This document shows, piece after piece, positions 53,067-62,292 of a stretch of 64,000 nucleotides of DNA (the stretch's first letter is position 1; each line of letters starts with the position of its first letter). Origin of the DNA: Marinigracilibium pacificum (GTDB lineage Bacteria; Bacteroidota; Bacteroidia; Cytophagales; Cyclobacteriaceae); contig NZ_JABBNU010000004.1 of NCBI RefSeq assembly GCF_012926615.1, forward strand, positions 372,001 through 436,000, given 5' to 3'. A program made the position numbers and the translations under genes. The notes beneath the pieces were generated by a model. That model saw only the letters and a list, made by a program, of their open reading frames with translations, did no database searches and was not told the origin of the DNA.

Positions 53067-55844
53067 ATGATGTCAAATCCATATAAAAACGAAGCTACAT
53101 TAAAAACCAATAAAGGTGATTACAAATACTATAGTTTAAAAACCCTGGAGGAAAATGGTTATAAAATTTCAAAGCTCCCTTTTTCGATTCGAATACTTCT
53201 GGAGAACGCTTTAAGAAATTTTGATGACTTTGGCATCACTAAAAGCCACATTGAAACATTGCTTAATTGGTCGCCAAAAGCATCAGATAAAGATATCCCA
53301 TATAAACCTGCAAGAGTATTAATGCAGGATTTTACGGGAGTTCCTGCAGTAGTAGATATTGCTTCCTTAAGAGCTGAAATGGATAGAAAAGGTAAGGACC
53401 CTAATAAAATCAACCCTCTAGTTCCTGTTGATCTAGTTATTGATCACTCTGTACAAGTAGATTATTTTGGCACCTCATACTCATATCAAAAGAATGTAGA
53501 AGTAGAATATGAAAGAAATGGTGAAAGGTACCAGTTTCTAAAATGGGCACAACATGCTTTTGAGAACTTTAGTGTGGTCCCTCCCGGAATGGGAATATGC
53601 CACCAGGTAAATCTGGAAAACCTTGCTAAAGGAGTAATCACAAGAGATGGAATGATTTTTCCTGATACACTTGTTGGTACAGACAGCCATACGCCAATGG
53701 TAAATGGAATAGGTGTCGTTGGCTGGGGTGTCGGCGGAATTGAAGCAGAAGCGGCTCTTTTGGGACAACCAATCTATTTCATTATGCCACAAGTAATTGG
53801 TTTAAGGTTATCAGGAAGTATGCCATTAGGAACTACCGCAACTGATTTAGTATTAACAATTACTCACTTACTAAGATCTTATGGTGTTGTAGGTAAATTT
53901 GTTGAAGTATTTGGTCCCGGTTTAAATAATCTAACGATTCCTGACAGAGCAACAATTAGCAATATGTCTCCAGAGTTTGGTTGCACAATATCATATTTCC
54001 CTATTGATGATCAAACACTAGATTACATGGAAAAAACTAATCGTAGTGAAGATCACATAAAAACAGTAGAGCAATATTGCAAAGCAAATATGCTTTGGAG
54101 AGAAAATGAAGATGAAATTGTCTATTCAGATGTTCTTGAACTAGATCTAAACTCCATTAAACCAACCATTTCAGGACCAAAAAGGCCTCAGGATAAAATA
54201 TTATTAGAAAATCTTAAACCCAAATTTGAAGAGCTTTTAAAGATAGGGTTTGAAAGAGAATACATTCCTCTGGATGAAAGAGATGTTGTTCGATGGAAAA
54301 GTGAAGGAGGTGGACAAACAGAGGTTAAAGCACGCAAATCAGATCTCCCTCAAGAAGTTGAAGTAGAAAAAGTAGAGAATAAACTCAAAACTGTCAGTAT
54401 TAAAATAGGAAATGAAAAATATGAAATAAGTGATGGTTCCATTGCCATAGCAGCAATCACATCTTGTACAAACACTTCCAACCCAAGTGTTATGATCGGT
54501 GCAGGATTAGTGGCACGAAAAGCCGTACAATTAGGGCTTGATGTAAAACCATGGGTTAAAACTAGTTTAGCACCAGGATCAAAAGTTGTGACAGATTACC
54601 TTAAAAAATCCGGACTACTTGAAGACCTTGAAGCACTTAAATTTCATACTGTTGGTTACGGCTGTACCTCGTGCATAGGTAATTCCGGTCCATTGCCAGC
54701 ACCAATCTCTAAAGCTGTTGAAGATTATAATCTGGTGGTATGTTCAGCACTATCAGGAAATAGAAATTTTGAAGCCCGTGTACACCCATTGGTTAAAATG
54801 AACTTCCTAATGTCTCCAATGTTGGTTGTTGCTTTTGCATTAGCTGGCAGAATTGATATTGATATGGCTAAAGAACCACTTGGGTATGACCCGAATATGA
54901 ATCCGGTATTTCTTAAAGACATATGGCCTTCAAATGAAGAGATATTTAATGAGATGAAAAGTGTTCTGACTCCTAAGGATTATGAAAAGAATTATAATGA
55001 AATTTTTGATGGTAATGAGATCTGGAGAGAACTAAAAGCTCCGGAAGGCAAGCTATATGATTGGTCAGATAAATCAACATATATCAAAGAAGCTCCATTC
55101 TTCTTAAATATTAGTGAAGATCCTAAAGATTTTGAGGACATTATTGGAGCCAAAGTTCTTTTAAAACTCGGTGATAGTATTACCACTGACCATATTTCTC
55201 CTGCCGGATCGTTTAAGAAAGAGTCCGCCGCTGGTCAATATCTAATTAACCGTGGTGTAAATCAGGAAGATTTTAATTCATATGGTTCACGAAGAGGAAA
55301 TGATGAAGTGATGGTTAGGGGGACTTTCGCAAATGTCAGAATTAACAATCAACTTGCTAAAAAGGAAGGTGGATATACAACACATTTACCTTCCGGAGAT
55401 GAAATGACAATATTTGAGGCCTCCCAGCTTTATAAGAAGGATAATACACCATTAATTGTTATCGGTGGAAAAGAATATGGTAGCGGATCTTCACGAGACT
55501 GGGCAGCAAAAGGCACCTTCCTGCTAGGAATAAAAGCTGTTATTGCTGAAAGCTATGAGCGAATTCACAGGAGCAACCTTGTTGGTATGGGTGTGCTACC
55601 TCTCCAATTTAAAGAAGGTGATACACCCGATAGTTTAAATCTCAATGGAACTGAAACCTATGATATAACTGGTATTAGTGATAGCCTCTCTCCTCTCGAA
55701 GAATTAAACGTAAAGGCAACTAAAGACGATGGTTCTACTACCGAGTTTAAGGTTATCTGCAGGCTCGACTCCCAAATAGAAGTTGCTTATTATCAGAACG
55801 ATGGCATTCTTCAGTATGTGTTAAGGCAGTTTTTAAAGGAATAA
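53067..55844 (+). CDS. acnA: Aconitate hydratase (AcnA type)
   Basis: A 925-residue [4Fe-4S] TCA-cycle enzyme converting citrate to isocitrate. The length and order fit AcnA/IRP1 rather than AcnB. DFTGVPAVVDIASLR and VGTDSHTPMVNGIGV lie in the N-terminal domains. The cluster cysteines are in SCTNTSNPSVM and GCTSCIGNSGPLP. The swivel domain has DHISPAGSF, SYGSRRGNDEVM and YGSGSSRDWAAKG. The start is either of two consecutive ATGs (53067 or 53070). AcnA apo-proteins can bind RNA, so the structured leader is of some interest. Followed within 12 bp by the repeat array. Confidence 0.96.
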   Translation: MMSNPYKNEATLKTNKGDYKYYSLKTLEENGYKISKLPFSIRILLENALRNFDDFGITKSHIETLLNWSPKASDKDIPYKPARVLMQDFTGVPAVVDIASLRAEMDRKGKDPNKINPLVPVDLVIDHSVQVDYFGTSYSYQKNVEVEYERNGERYQFLKWAQHAFENFSVVPPGMGICHQVNLENLAKGVITRDGMIFPDTLVGTDSHTPMVNGIGVVGWGVGGIEAEAALLGQPIYFIMPQVIGLRLSGSMPLGTTATDLVLTITHLLRSYGVVGKFVEVFGPGLNNLTIPDRATISNMSPEFGCTISYFPIDDQTLDYMEKTNRSEDHIKTVEQYCKANMLWRENEDEIVYSDVLELDLNSIKPTISGPKRPQDKILLENLKPKFEELLKIGFEREYIPLDERDVVRWKSEGGGQTEVKARKSDLPQEVEVEKVENKLKTVSIKIGNEKYEISDGSIAIAAITSCTNTSNPSVMIGAGLVARKAVQLGLDVKPWVKTSLAPGSKVVTDYLKKSGLLEDLEALKFHTVGYGCTSCIGNSGPLPAPISKAVEDYNLVVCSALSGNRNFEARVHPLVKMNFLMSPMLVVAFALAGRIDIDMAKEPLGYDPNMNPVFLKDIWPSNEEIFNEMKSVLTPKDYEKNYNEIFDGNEIWRELKAPEGKLYDWSDKSTYIKEAPFFLNISEDPKDFEDIIGAKVLLKLGDSITTDHISPAGSFKKESAAGQYLINRGVNQEDFNSYGSRRGNDEVMVRGTFANVRINNQLAKKEGGYTTHLPSGDEMTIFEASQLYKKDNTPLIVIGGKEYGSGSSRDWAAKGTFLLGIKAVIAESYERIHRSNLVGMGVLPLQFKEGDTPDSLNLNGTETYDITGISDSLSPLEELNVKATKDDGSTTEFKVICRLDSQIEVAYYQNDGILQYVLRQFLKE

Positions 55845-55855
55845 TAAAATAGAAA

Positions 55856-55967
55856 TGCTGTTCGATATGTTCTGAAAGGACATGTCGAACCTATTAATAA
55901 AAGGGGTTTTGAAACCCCGATTCATTCCAAGCTCCAGATGCGCAAAAGCTAAGATCTAGAACAACAT
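55856..55967. repeat. RAYT-associated mini-element R1
   Basis: A 112-bp unit bounded by TGCTGTT and an imperfect AACAACA. It holds three hairpins in order. H1 is a 13-bp stem with G-T wobbles and loop GAA (TTCGATATGTTCT against AGGACATGTCGAA). H2 is GGGGTTT against AAACCCC. H3 is TCCAGATG against a decayed GATCTAGA around an ~12-nt loop. It is the first of five copies with a ~129-bp period and begins 12 bp after the acnA stop, where H1 or H2 might also act as a terminator. Confidence 0.85.
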
Positions 55968-55984
55968 TTCGTATATATTCAACT

Positions 55985-56097
55985 TGCTGTTTGATATGTT
56001 CTGTAAGGACATGTCGAACATCTTAATAAAAAGGGGTTTTGAAACCCCGAGTCATTCCAAGCTCCAGATGCACAAAGGCTAACATCTAGAACAGCAT
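55985..56097. repeat. RAYT-associated mini-element R2
   Basis: A 113-bp copy bounded by TGCTGTT and AACAGCA with the same three hairpins. H1 has loop GTA; H2 is perfect; H3 (TCCAGATG against CATCTAGA) has one mismatch. It is separated from its neighbours by 16-17-nt AT-rich linkers that are themselves alike (TTCGTATATATTC). Confidence 0.85.
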
Positions 56098-56113
56098 TTC
56101 GTATATATTCGAC

Positions 56114-56807
56114 TGCTGTTTGATATGTTCTGAAAGGATATGTCGAAAAAAACACTAATAATCACTTAATTCAAGAATACTTTCTCCATAGCCATAAATC
56201 TCGGCACAACTACTATTTAAATAGTGTTCTTCTCTTTCTACTATCCCCGCTCTCACTGGATTACTGTGAATGTAATCCATTTTTTGTTCCATAAACTCTT
56301 TTGTTAATATCTCCTTAGCGTGATAACCTTTGCCCCATAATTTAACTTTATCTTCATCTCTAAGTAGCCATAGAAGCCAATTCTTCCTACTTTCTTTCCC
56401 ATTATTTTGAATTGCTTTAATAATTTTACTTGAAGTGAATTTTTTAAAATCTCTAATTATATCACTTAAATTTCCTTTCTCACTACTTACAATCAAATGT
56501 AAATGATTTGACATGATTACCCATGAATATATTTCTAACCCTTTATTTATTTGACAGAACTTAAGACTTTCAATTAAAATATTTATATAATCTTGTCTAG
56601 TAAAGACATCCACCCATTGATTTACTGTTATAGTAATAAAATGTGTAGCATATTGATCTCTTATTCTATATTCAAACCCCATTAATTTTATTTTTAGTTG
56701 ATAAATAACAATATATAAAACTAATAATTAATTAAAATAAAAAAGGATCTAAGATCCAATAATATTCCAAGCTCCAGATGCGCAAAGGCTAACATCTGGA
56801 ACAGCAT
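56114..56807. mobile_element. RAYT/IS200-like element R3, the gene-bearing copy of the repeat unit
   Basis: This 694-bp unit starts with TGCTGTT and H1 (56114-56147), exactly like the small copies. It then contains the transposase gene on the minus strand and an AT-rich leader. It resumes with H2 and H3 (56745 onward) and ends in AACAGCA. The transposase gene thus sits between hairpins 1 and 2 of a repeat unit. H2 here is GGATCT against AGATCC instead of GGGGTTT against AAACCCC: both arms changed and pairing was kept. It is interpreted as the autonomous element from which the ~112-bp copies derive. Confidence 0.78.
56155..56682 (-). CDS. REP-associated tyrosine transposase (RAYT, IS200-like Y1 family)
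   Basis: A 175-residue HUH single-strand transposase. The HUH motif HLH is at residues 60-62 (MSNHLHLIV), and the catalytic Tyr is probably Tyr137 in DYIHSNPVRAG, the characteristic RAYT C-terminal motif. Such enzymes bind and cleave hairpin (REP) DNA and are usually single-copy per genome. The length is normal for the family and the frame is intact, so it may be active. It is transcribed opposite to acnA and in the same direction as the GH97 gene. Both ends are flanked by hairpin repeats, its expected substrates. Confidence 0.9.
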   Translation of the reverse strand: MGFEYRIRDQYATHFITITVNQWVDVFTRQDYINILIESLKFCQINKGLEIYSWVIMSNHLHLIVSSEKGNLSDIIRDFKKFTSSKIIKAIQNNGKESRKNWLLWLLRDEDKVKLWGKGYHAKEILTKEFMEQKMDYIHSNPVRAGIVEREEHYLNSSCAEIYGYGESILELSDY

Positions 56808-56823
56808 ATTGTAAATATTCAAC

Positions 56824-56935
56824 TGCTGTTTGATATGTTCTGAAAGGACATGTCGAACTTATTAATAATAGGGGTTTTGAAACCCCGCCTTATTCCAAGC
56901 TCCAGATGCGTAAAAGCTAACATCTGGAACAGCAT
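56824..56935. repeat. RAYT-associated mini-element R4
   Basis: A 112-bp copy bounded by TGCTGTT and AACAGCA. H1, H2 (GGGGTTT/AAACCCC) and H3 (TCCAGATG/CATCTGGA) are all intact. It is the best preserved small copy, directly after R3 with a 16-nt linker. Confidence 0.87.
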
Positions 56936-56951
56936 CATGTAAATATTAAAC

Positions 56952-57057
56952 TGCTGTTCGATATGTTCTGAAAGGACATGTCGAACCTATTAATAAAAGG
57001 GGTTTTGAATCCCCGATTCATTCCAAGCTCCAGATGCGCAAAAGCTAACATCTGGAA
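56952..57057. repeat. RAYT-associated mini-element R5 (right end truncated)
   Basis: This copy starts at TGCTGTTCG with intact H1 and H3. H2 has one mismatch (AATCCCC). The terminal AACAGCA is missing: after TCTGGAA the sequence runs into the flank of the GH97 gene, 32 bp before that gene's stop. Confidence 0.82.
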
Positions 57058-57088
57058 ATGAATTTCTTTAAACCGTAATTTCTATAAG

Positions 57089-59224
57089 CTATTGTTTTGG
57101 CTTTATACTTATCGCTAAACCACCTCCGGGTGCCAAGTGAAAGGTTTCAGATGATGTGTTGGTAACATCCATATTCGAAATTACTATTGATTCAGGATTA
57201 TCATTCCAATGAGCATCCTCACCATCCTTATATATTATCGCCTCATATGTTTTGCCCTCGTCCAAAAATGAAAACTCTATCTTTATATCTCTTTCATTTT
57301 CATCTGAGATACTTCCTAAATACCAATCGTTACTACCTTTTGCCTTTCTGGCAATGGTTACAAAATCTCCTACTTCACCATTAAGAACCTCAGTACGATC
57401 CCAGTCTACAGCTACATCTCTGATAAACTGAAATGCAGGTTGGCCTTCATAACTTTCTGGTAGATCTGCAGCCATTTGTATCGGGCTGTAAATAACCACA
57501 TATAAAGCTAGTTGCTGGGCAAGAGTAGTGTTTACCTGATTACCCTTTTTATATGGTTCTAATTTAATATTGAAAATTCCCGGAGTGAAATCAATTGGCC
57601 CGGCAAGCATTCTTGTAAAAGCAACAGTTGGAAGGTGTTCCGGAGGATTACCACCATCAGAAGCCCAGGCATTAAATTCCTGACCTCTTAATCCTTCCCT
57701 TGCAATCATGTTTGGATATGTTCTTCTTAAACCAGTTGCTTTAATAGGCTCATGAGCATTAACTGCAACCTGGTAATCAGCAGCCTTAATTACTGCATTA
57801 TTGTAATGATTAACCATCCATTGCCCATGATGATACTCTCCTTTAGGAATTATAGGACCAACATAACCGGATTTAACAGAATGTATCCCAAGCTTTTGCA
57901 TTAGTGCATAAGCCGTATCCATTTGTTGATCATAAGTTCTTGGAGCTGCTGAAGTTTCATGATGCATGATTAACTCAACACCATGTTCTTTTCCATATTT
58001 CACAACTTCTTCAATATCATAATCAGGATAAGGTGTAACAAAGTCAAATACTCCTTCACGATCATCAAATCCGATCCAATGAGACCAACCTGTATTCCAG
58101 CCTTCGACTAAAATCCCTTCGATATTATTCTTAGATGCAAAATCTATATATCTTTTAGCATTCTCAGTTGTAGCTCCATGCTTTGAACTAGTAGCCTTAT
58201 CTTTTGTGAAAGTAGACATATCTTGTGTTGCTTCTATATCCCAGGTCGAAATACCAAGATGCATTTCCCACCAGATGCCCACATACTTCATCGGCTTAAA
58301 CCAAGGAATATTACCCAATTTATTTGGTTCATTAAGATTCAGTATTAACTTTGATTCTATCAGATCTCCAGCCTTTTCAGATATTTGAATAGTTCTCCAG
58401 GGAGTATCAAAAGGCAGTTTCCTCTTCACTTTATACCCAAGTCTTTCAGAACCAACCAGTTCACTTGTAAATTTTTGATTTTCTTTATCTACCTTTAAGG
58501 TCATACCAGCATAATCTACTAAAGCAGCTTCATGAAAACTGATATGTAAACCAGAATCAGTTCTCATTGTAACCGGGGTATTTACGGCGTTTTCAGGAAT
58601 ATATATTGATGCTATATCTTTATTTCTCTTAGCTCTTTCCAGAGCATCAATTTCTGAAAACCGACTTGTACTATATAGCCATTCATAGCTATCCCAGTCA
58701 CCGGGAATCCACCAGGTCATGTGATCACCGGTTAGATTAAAGTCTGTGTGTTCATCCATTATGATTAACGAATCAACTCCCTTTTGTTCAGGAAACTGGT
58801 ATCTGAACCCTACTCCATCATCATAGGCTCTAAAAATTACAGTTAATTTTCTTTGTGTTTCACTCTCTTCCTGTAAATTAACTTCTATTTCCCTGAATTG
58901 ATTCCTTACTGTTTTTTGTTCTCCCCAAACCATGTCCCAGGATTGATCAAGAGCTCTTTCCTGAACACCAATAATCTTAAATTCGTCATCCATGGGAGGT
59001 TGATTTTTGAATTCAAACCCAAAGTATGAGGTATCAATTACAGTTCCTTTTTTATATGTAACCGAATAATATGGTTTACCTAATTCATCTACACCAAAAC
59101 AAACTGCAATATCTTCATTAGGAGATTTGACAAAGGCCTCCGTCTTAATATTTTCTGTTGGTTGACAAGCTAAAAAAGCTGTTAAAATGATCAAAAGACC
59201 AATTAAATTTCTTGATTGAATCAT
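57089..59224 (-). CDS. Glycoside hydrolase family 97 lipoprotein (alpha-glucosidase-like)
   Basis: A 711-residue lipoprotein (lipobox FLAC, Cys20). An N-terminal beta-sandwich (about 25-280) precedes a (beta/alpha)8 barrel (about 290-590; YVGIWWEMHLG, ILVEGWNTGW, VNAHEPIKATGLRRTYPN, GPIDFTPGIF) and a C-terminal beta domain. This order is typical of GH97/SusB. At the position of the retaining-type Asp nucleophile the sequence reads VKSGYVG, as in inverting members, so an inverting alpha-glucosidase is inferred. No SusC/SusD neighbours are in the window. It is the only gene of its unit, with no clear promoter in the 83 bp upstream. Confidence 0.9.
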   Translation of the reverse strand: MIQSRNLIGLLIILTAFLACQPTENIKTEAFVKSPNEDIAVCFGVDELGKPYYSVTYKKGTVIDTSYFGFEFKNQPPMDDEFKIIGVQERALDQSWDMVWGEQKTVRNQFREIEVNLQEESETQRKLTVIFRAYDDGVGFRYQFPEQKGVDSLIIMDEHTDFNLTGDHMTWWIPGDWDSYEWLYSTSRFSEIDALERAKRNKDIASIYIPENAVNTPVTMRTDSGLHISFHEAALVDYAGMTLKVDKENQKFTSELVGSERLGYKVKRKLPFDTPWRTIQISEKAGDLIESKLILNLNEPNKLGNIPWFKPMKYVGIWWEMHLGISTWDIEATQDMSTFTKDKATSSKHGATTENAKRYIDFASKNNIEGILVEGWNTGWSHWIGFDDREGVFDFVTPYPDYDIEEVVKYGKEHGVELIMHHETSAAPRTYDQQMDTAYALMQKLGIHSVKSGYVGPIIPKGEYHHGQWMVNHYNNAVIKAADYQVAVNAHEPIKATGLRRTYPNMIAREGLRGQEFNAWASDGGNPPEHLPTVAFTRMLAGPIDFTPGIFNIKLEPYKKGNQVNTTLAQQLALYVVIYSPIQMAADLPESYEGQPAFQFIRDVAVDWDRTEVLNGEVGDFVTIARKAKGSNDWYLGSISDENERDIKIEFSFLDEGKTYEAIIYKDGEDAHWNDNPESIVISNMDVTNTSSETFHLAPGGGLAISIKPKQ

Positions 59225-59307
59225 GTCTGACAGGTTTATATAAGGTTATGTTTAAAGATAAGAAAATCAGTCTGAATTCATAAAATATTATACAAACCCT
59301 AAATAAT

Positions 59308-62094
59308 TTAATACACAATCAGTTTGCCAGTAATATTTATTTCTTCACCGATAATTTTATAAACATAGACTCCTTGTTTGACTTTATTTAGCTTGATGAA
59401 GTCCTTTTCCGGATAAATTGATCGCTCAACAAGTACTCTTCCATCAAGACTTATCAAACTAAATATGTGTATTGAATTGAATTTTCTGGTAAAAATCTTC
59501 AATTCTTCTCCATTACTAACCGGATTTGGAAAAACTTGTCCCGGAGTATCACTATAAAAGTATTCTGAGACAATTTGAGACAATAGTATCTCACCATTTT
59601 CAAATATAACTTTACACTGATAAGAATTGATTCCTTCAGTGGGATTTGGATCTAAAACAAAATTATTACCTGATATCAGATTTGCATTATTTATCTCGGC
59701 AACAAGCAAATTATCATCTGTTCTATATACTTCTACTTTCTCAATCCCCAAAGACGAACCAAGTCCAACAATCAGATCGATACCCTTTTCTTCAACTGAT
59801 CGTTGAGCAAAAAAAGAACTCAAAAAACAGGATGCCTGCTGGAATTCAGAAAATACAGTCAAACTTGATATTGCTTCAATATTATTAAACGAAGGAATAA
59901 TTCTGAAAATGGGAAATGTAACTGTCTGGGGAATCACAGCAAAAGTATCTATATCTGTATTGACACTTTTAAATCTTTTTGAAGACTCATCGAATAACTG
60001 TAATTCATAACTTTCAAGTCCCACAAGTTTATTCCAACTTACAATTAATGAATCACTACAACTCACTACTACACGAGGTCGCACTGGCCTTGAAATAATA
60101 AATTCATCAGAAATATATTCATCATTAGGTGTTTTTAAAATTGCTTGTGCAGTTGCGAAGGTATCGGGAGCAACCCACCAATATTTACCAGATGAAACAT
60201 CATCTACCTGGCCGATTAGTTGTTCTTTTCCATCTTTCCATCTGATAAATAATGTGCCACTTGATTTGATTGTTGAGTTCCACCGGAAATAAGATGGTGT
60301 TTCCCCATTGTATGGCATATTCTCATGATACAACGGAGCATACCATTCAAAACTATTGTCCTTAGTAATTTTCCATGCAACCGAAAAGTCCTGGCTGGAT
60401 ACCAGGCTTGATGCTGATGAAATTTTAATTTTATAGATTCCCGCAGGAGGATTTACCATTGTTATCAATTCACCATTATTAACATTATCTACACCTCGTG
60501 TTGCGTTAATAGTCAAAATATCAGCAGTTGGGGTGGCATCAATCACCCAGGGAAGTATAATGTCCCCATTTGGAGATTGTAGCTTCACATCCAAATCATT
60601 AATTAAGGCTTTGAAGCTTCCTGCATTAATCGGTGGATCAACCCATGAAAGAGCCAACTTCAATTCATTTGTATTTTCAGGAATGGTAATAGAATACTCA
60701 TTAGATTCACCCGGACTTAATAAACCAGAAATAATATTATCATTTTCGATACAGCGAATTGCTTCAATGGCATTAACACTTCCATACCCTGACGAATAAT
60801 CCGGTCCTTGCTGAAGTTCATCTTTTGATGTAGCCATTAATACAGATTTAATGACAGAAAAATCAGGCAATTGATTATGTATTTCCTTGAATTTTTGCTG
60901 TAGCAATACAACTATACCTGACATCAAAGCAGCAGAATTTGAAGACCCTACATTACTATATGTTACAAACTCAGGTTTTATCCTACCATCATAAGCCGGG
61001 CCTTTAGATACAAATGAGGGAACCACACCGGTGGTATCTATAGATCCAATAGTAAGTACATTTTTAGCCTGCTTATAATTACCGGTCAAATTTGCTGCCC
61101 CCTGAATGTTAGCATAATCACCTTCCGAGGCTGAAGAGAAACCCGAGTTTCCAGAAGAAAACACATGAATCAAACCAGGTAAGCTATCTACGAGTTTATC
61201 ATATTCCTCAGCTATAGCACCATAAAAACTCTCGATCTCAGTTCCAAAAGAATGATTCTGTACAGAAATTTCATAATTCTGATAATCTTCAATACGGTCT
61301 GGTACAATATCAGAAAAATCAGATGAAAATAGCGATACCCCAGGGGCTACCCCTCTGCCTGTAACAAAAGAATTTCCATTGCCAGCAGCGATTGTTGCCA
61401 TTTCAGTAGCGTGTCGGGAGGTACTTTCATTAACATTCGGAAATTCATTTACTCTACCTGAAAAATCTATATCATCATAATCAAATTTCTCTTCATGGAT
61501 GGATAAATTTATACCCTCACCACTCAATTCAGGATATAATTTATGAACCACGTTAACATGATTAGGCCTCAAATTAAGATCAAGTACAGCAGATTCCTCC
61601 TTTGGTCTTAAACTTTCAGCACCTATATAAAAAACTTCTTTAATTGGTGCTATATCTGTGATAACACTTGATAATTCTCCTTTTATATAAATAAATCCAT
61701 TAATAATCTTTGGAGAGTAGGTATCAGGGATAATCTGCAATACCATTTGAGGGTCATTAGATTTGATTATAAATTCATTATTCCCTGTTTTTAAGGCTCC
61801 CGGAGCAAATTTCCACAAATCATTAACCGCCCATACTTCGGCATCACTTTTAAAACTTGCATTTCCTTTTATTATAGCTACCCCAGGTGAAACCCTTCTA
61901 ACAATATCTCCACCATTCTGAAGTACCAGACCTTCGGCCCCCTTATATTTAATCAGATAATATTTATCAGGATTTAAATAGTTAAAATCTGTATTGATTT
62001 TCCTGACCACAAATTTTTCGTGAGAGATATTCTGGGCTGATAACATACCCGAAATTGTCAGAATCAGAAAAACATGAAGAAACACGTCTTTCAT
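59308..62094 (-). CDS. S8 (subtilisin-like) serine peptidase with T9SS type A sorting domain
   Basis: A 928-residue secreted protein with signal peptide MKDVFLHVFLILTISG, cleaved near SAQ. The peptidase domain spans about 175-460: His in SRHATEMATIAAG, oxyanion Asn in FSSGNSG and catalytic Ser in GSSNSAALMSG. Where the catalytic Asp is expected the sequence reads LSIHEEKFD, with Glu. A P-domain-like beta region, an Ig-like part and a C-terminal sorting domain follow (VFPNPVSNGEELKIF to GVYVYKIIGEEINITGKLIV). T9SS export to the surface or medium is predicted. ATG 62094 is chosen over 62109 because the closer promoter box leaves almost no leader for the latter. Confidence 0.88.
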   Translation of the reverse strand: MKDVFLHVFLILTISGMLSAQNISHEKFVVRKINTDFNYLNPDKYYLIKYKGAEGLVLQNGGDIVRRVSPGVAIIKGNASFKSDAEVWAVNDLWKFAPGALKTGNNEFIIKSNDPQMVLQIIPDTYSPKIINGFIYIKGELSSVITDIAPIKEVFYIGAESLRPKEESAVLDLNLRPNHVNVVHKLYPELSGEGINLSIHEEKFDYDDIDFSGRVNEFPNVNESTSRHATEMATIAAGNGNSFVTGRGVAPGVSLFSSDFSDIVPDRIEDYQNYEISVQNHSFGTEIESFYGAIAEEYDKLVDSLPGLIHVFSSGNSGFSSASEGDYANIQGAANLTGNYKQAKNVLTIGSIDTTGVVPSFVSKGPAYDGRIKPEFVTYSNVGSSNSAALMSGIVVLLQQKFKEIHNQLPDFSVIKSVLMATSKDELQQGPDYSSGYGSVNAIEAIRCIENDNIISGLLSPGESNEYSITIPENTNELKLALSWVDPPINAGSFKALINDLDVKLQSPNGDIILPWVIDATPTADILTINATRGVDNVNNGELITMVNPPAGIYKIKISSASSLVSSQDFSVAWKITKDNSFEWYAPLYHENMPYNGETPSYFRWNSTIKSSGTLFIRWKDGKEQLIGQVDDVSSGKYWWVAPDTFATAQAILKTPNDEYISDEFIISRPVRPRVVVSCSDSLIVSWNKLVGLESYELQLFDESSKRFKSVNTDIDTFAVIPQTVTFPIFRIIPSFNNIEAISSLTVFSEFQQASCFLSSFFAQRSVEEKGIDLIVGLGSSLGIEKVEVYRTDDNLLVAEINNANLISGNNFVLDPNPTEGINSYQCKVIFENGEILLSQIVSEYFYSDTPGQVFPNPVSNGEELKIFTRKFNSIHIFSLISLDGRVLVERSIYPEKDFIKLNKVKQGVYVYKIIGEEINITGKLIVY

Positions 62095-62121
62095 ATTGTT
62101 CACTAGCATTGGTTGATTTTA

Positions 62122-62129
62122 CAAATATA
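62122..62129 (-). promoter_or_regulatory. Candidate -7 element proximal to the S8 peptidase gene
   Basis: TATATTTG on the minus strand, a perfect TAnnTTTG box 27 bp before the chosen ATG (62094). No TTG lies at the right distance. One of two identical boxes in this intergenic region. Confidence 0.38.
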
Positions 62130-62169
62130 TAAATTATACTGATAACTCCTTGAGTTGACATTATTTTAA

Positions 62170-62201
62170 CAAATATAATTCTGTCTTTTGAAACATATCA
62201 A
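62170..62201 (-). promoter_or_regulatory. Candidate promoter (TTG-N21-TATATTTG) of the S8 peptidase gene
   Basis: On the minus strand TTG (62199-62201), 21 nt, then TATATTTG (62170-62177). This is within the spacing allowed for Bacteroidota primary promoters. It would give a leader of about 70 nt. A better candidate than the proximal box because it has both elements. Confidence 0.5.
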
Positions 62202-62292
62202 AATTATTAATCATAAATAAATTCAAAATTATTTTTTCTTTAAAAAACTAATTTTTACATTAGCGCAAATCTTTAACCAAATCAATTTTACA

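Noticed and set aside
55856-57057. CRISPR array
   Set aside because: The period is ~129 bp with internal hairpins, linkers are conserved rather than variable, there are no cas genes, and a RAYT gene lies inside one unit.
57089-59224. Polysaccharide utilisation locus around the GH97 gene
   Set aside because: No SusC/SusD pair or other carbohydrate enzyme lies nearby. Neighbours are a RAYT array and an S8 protease.
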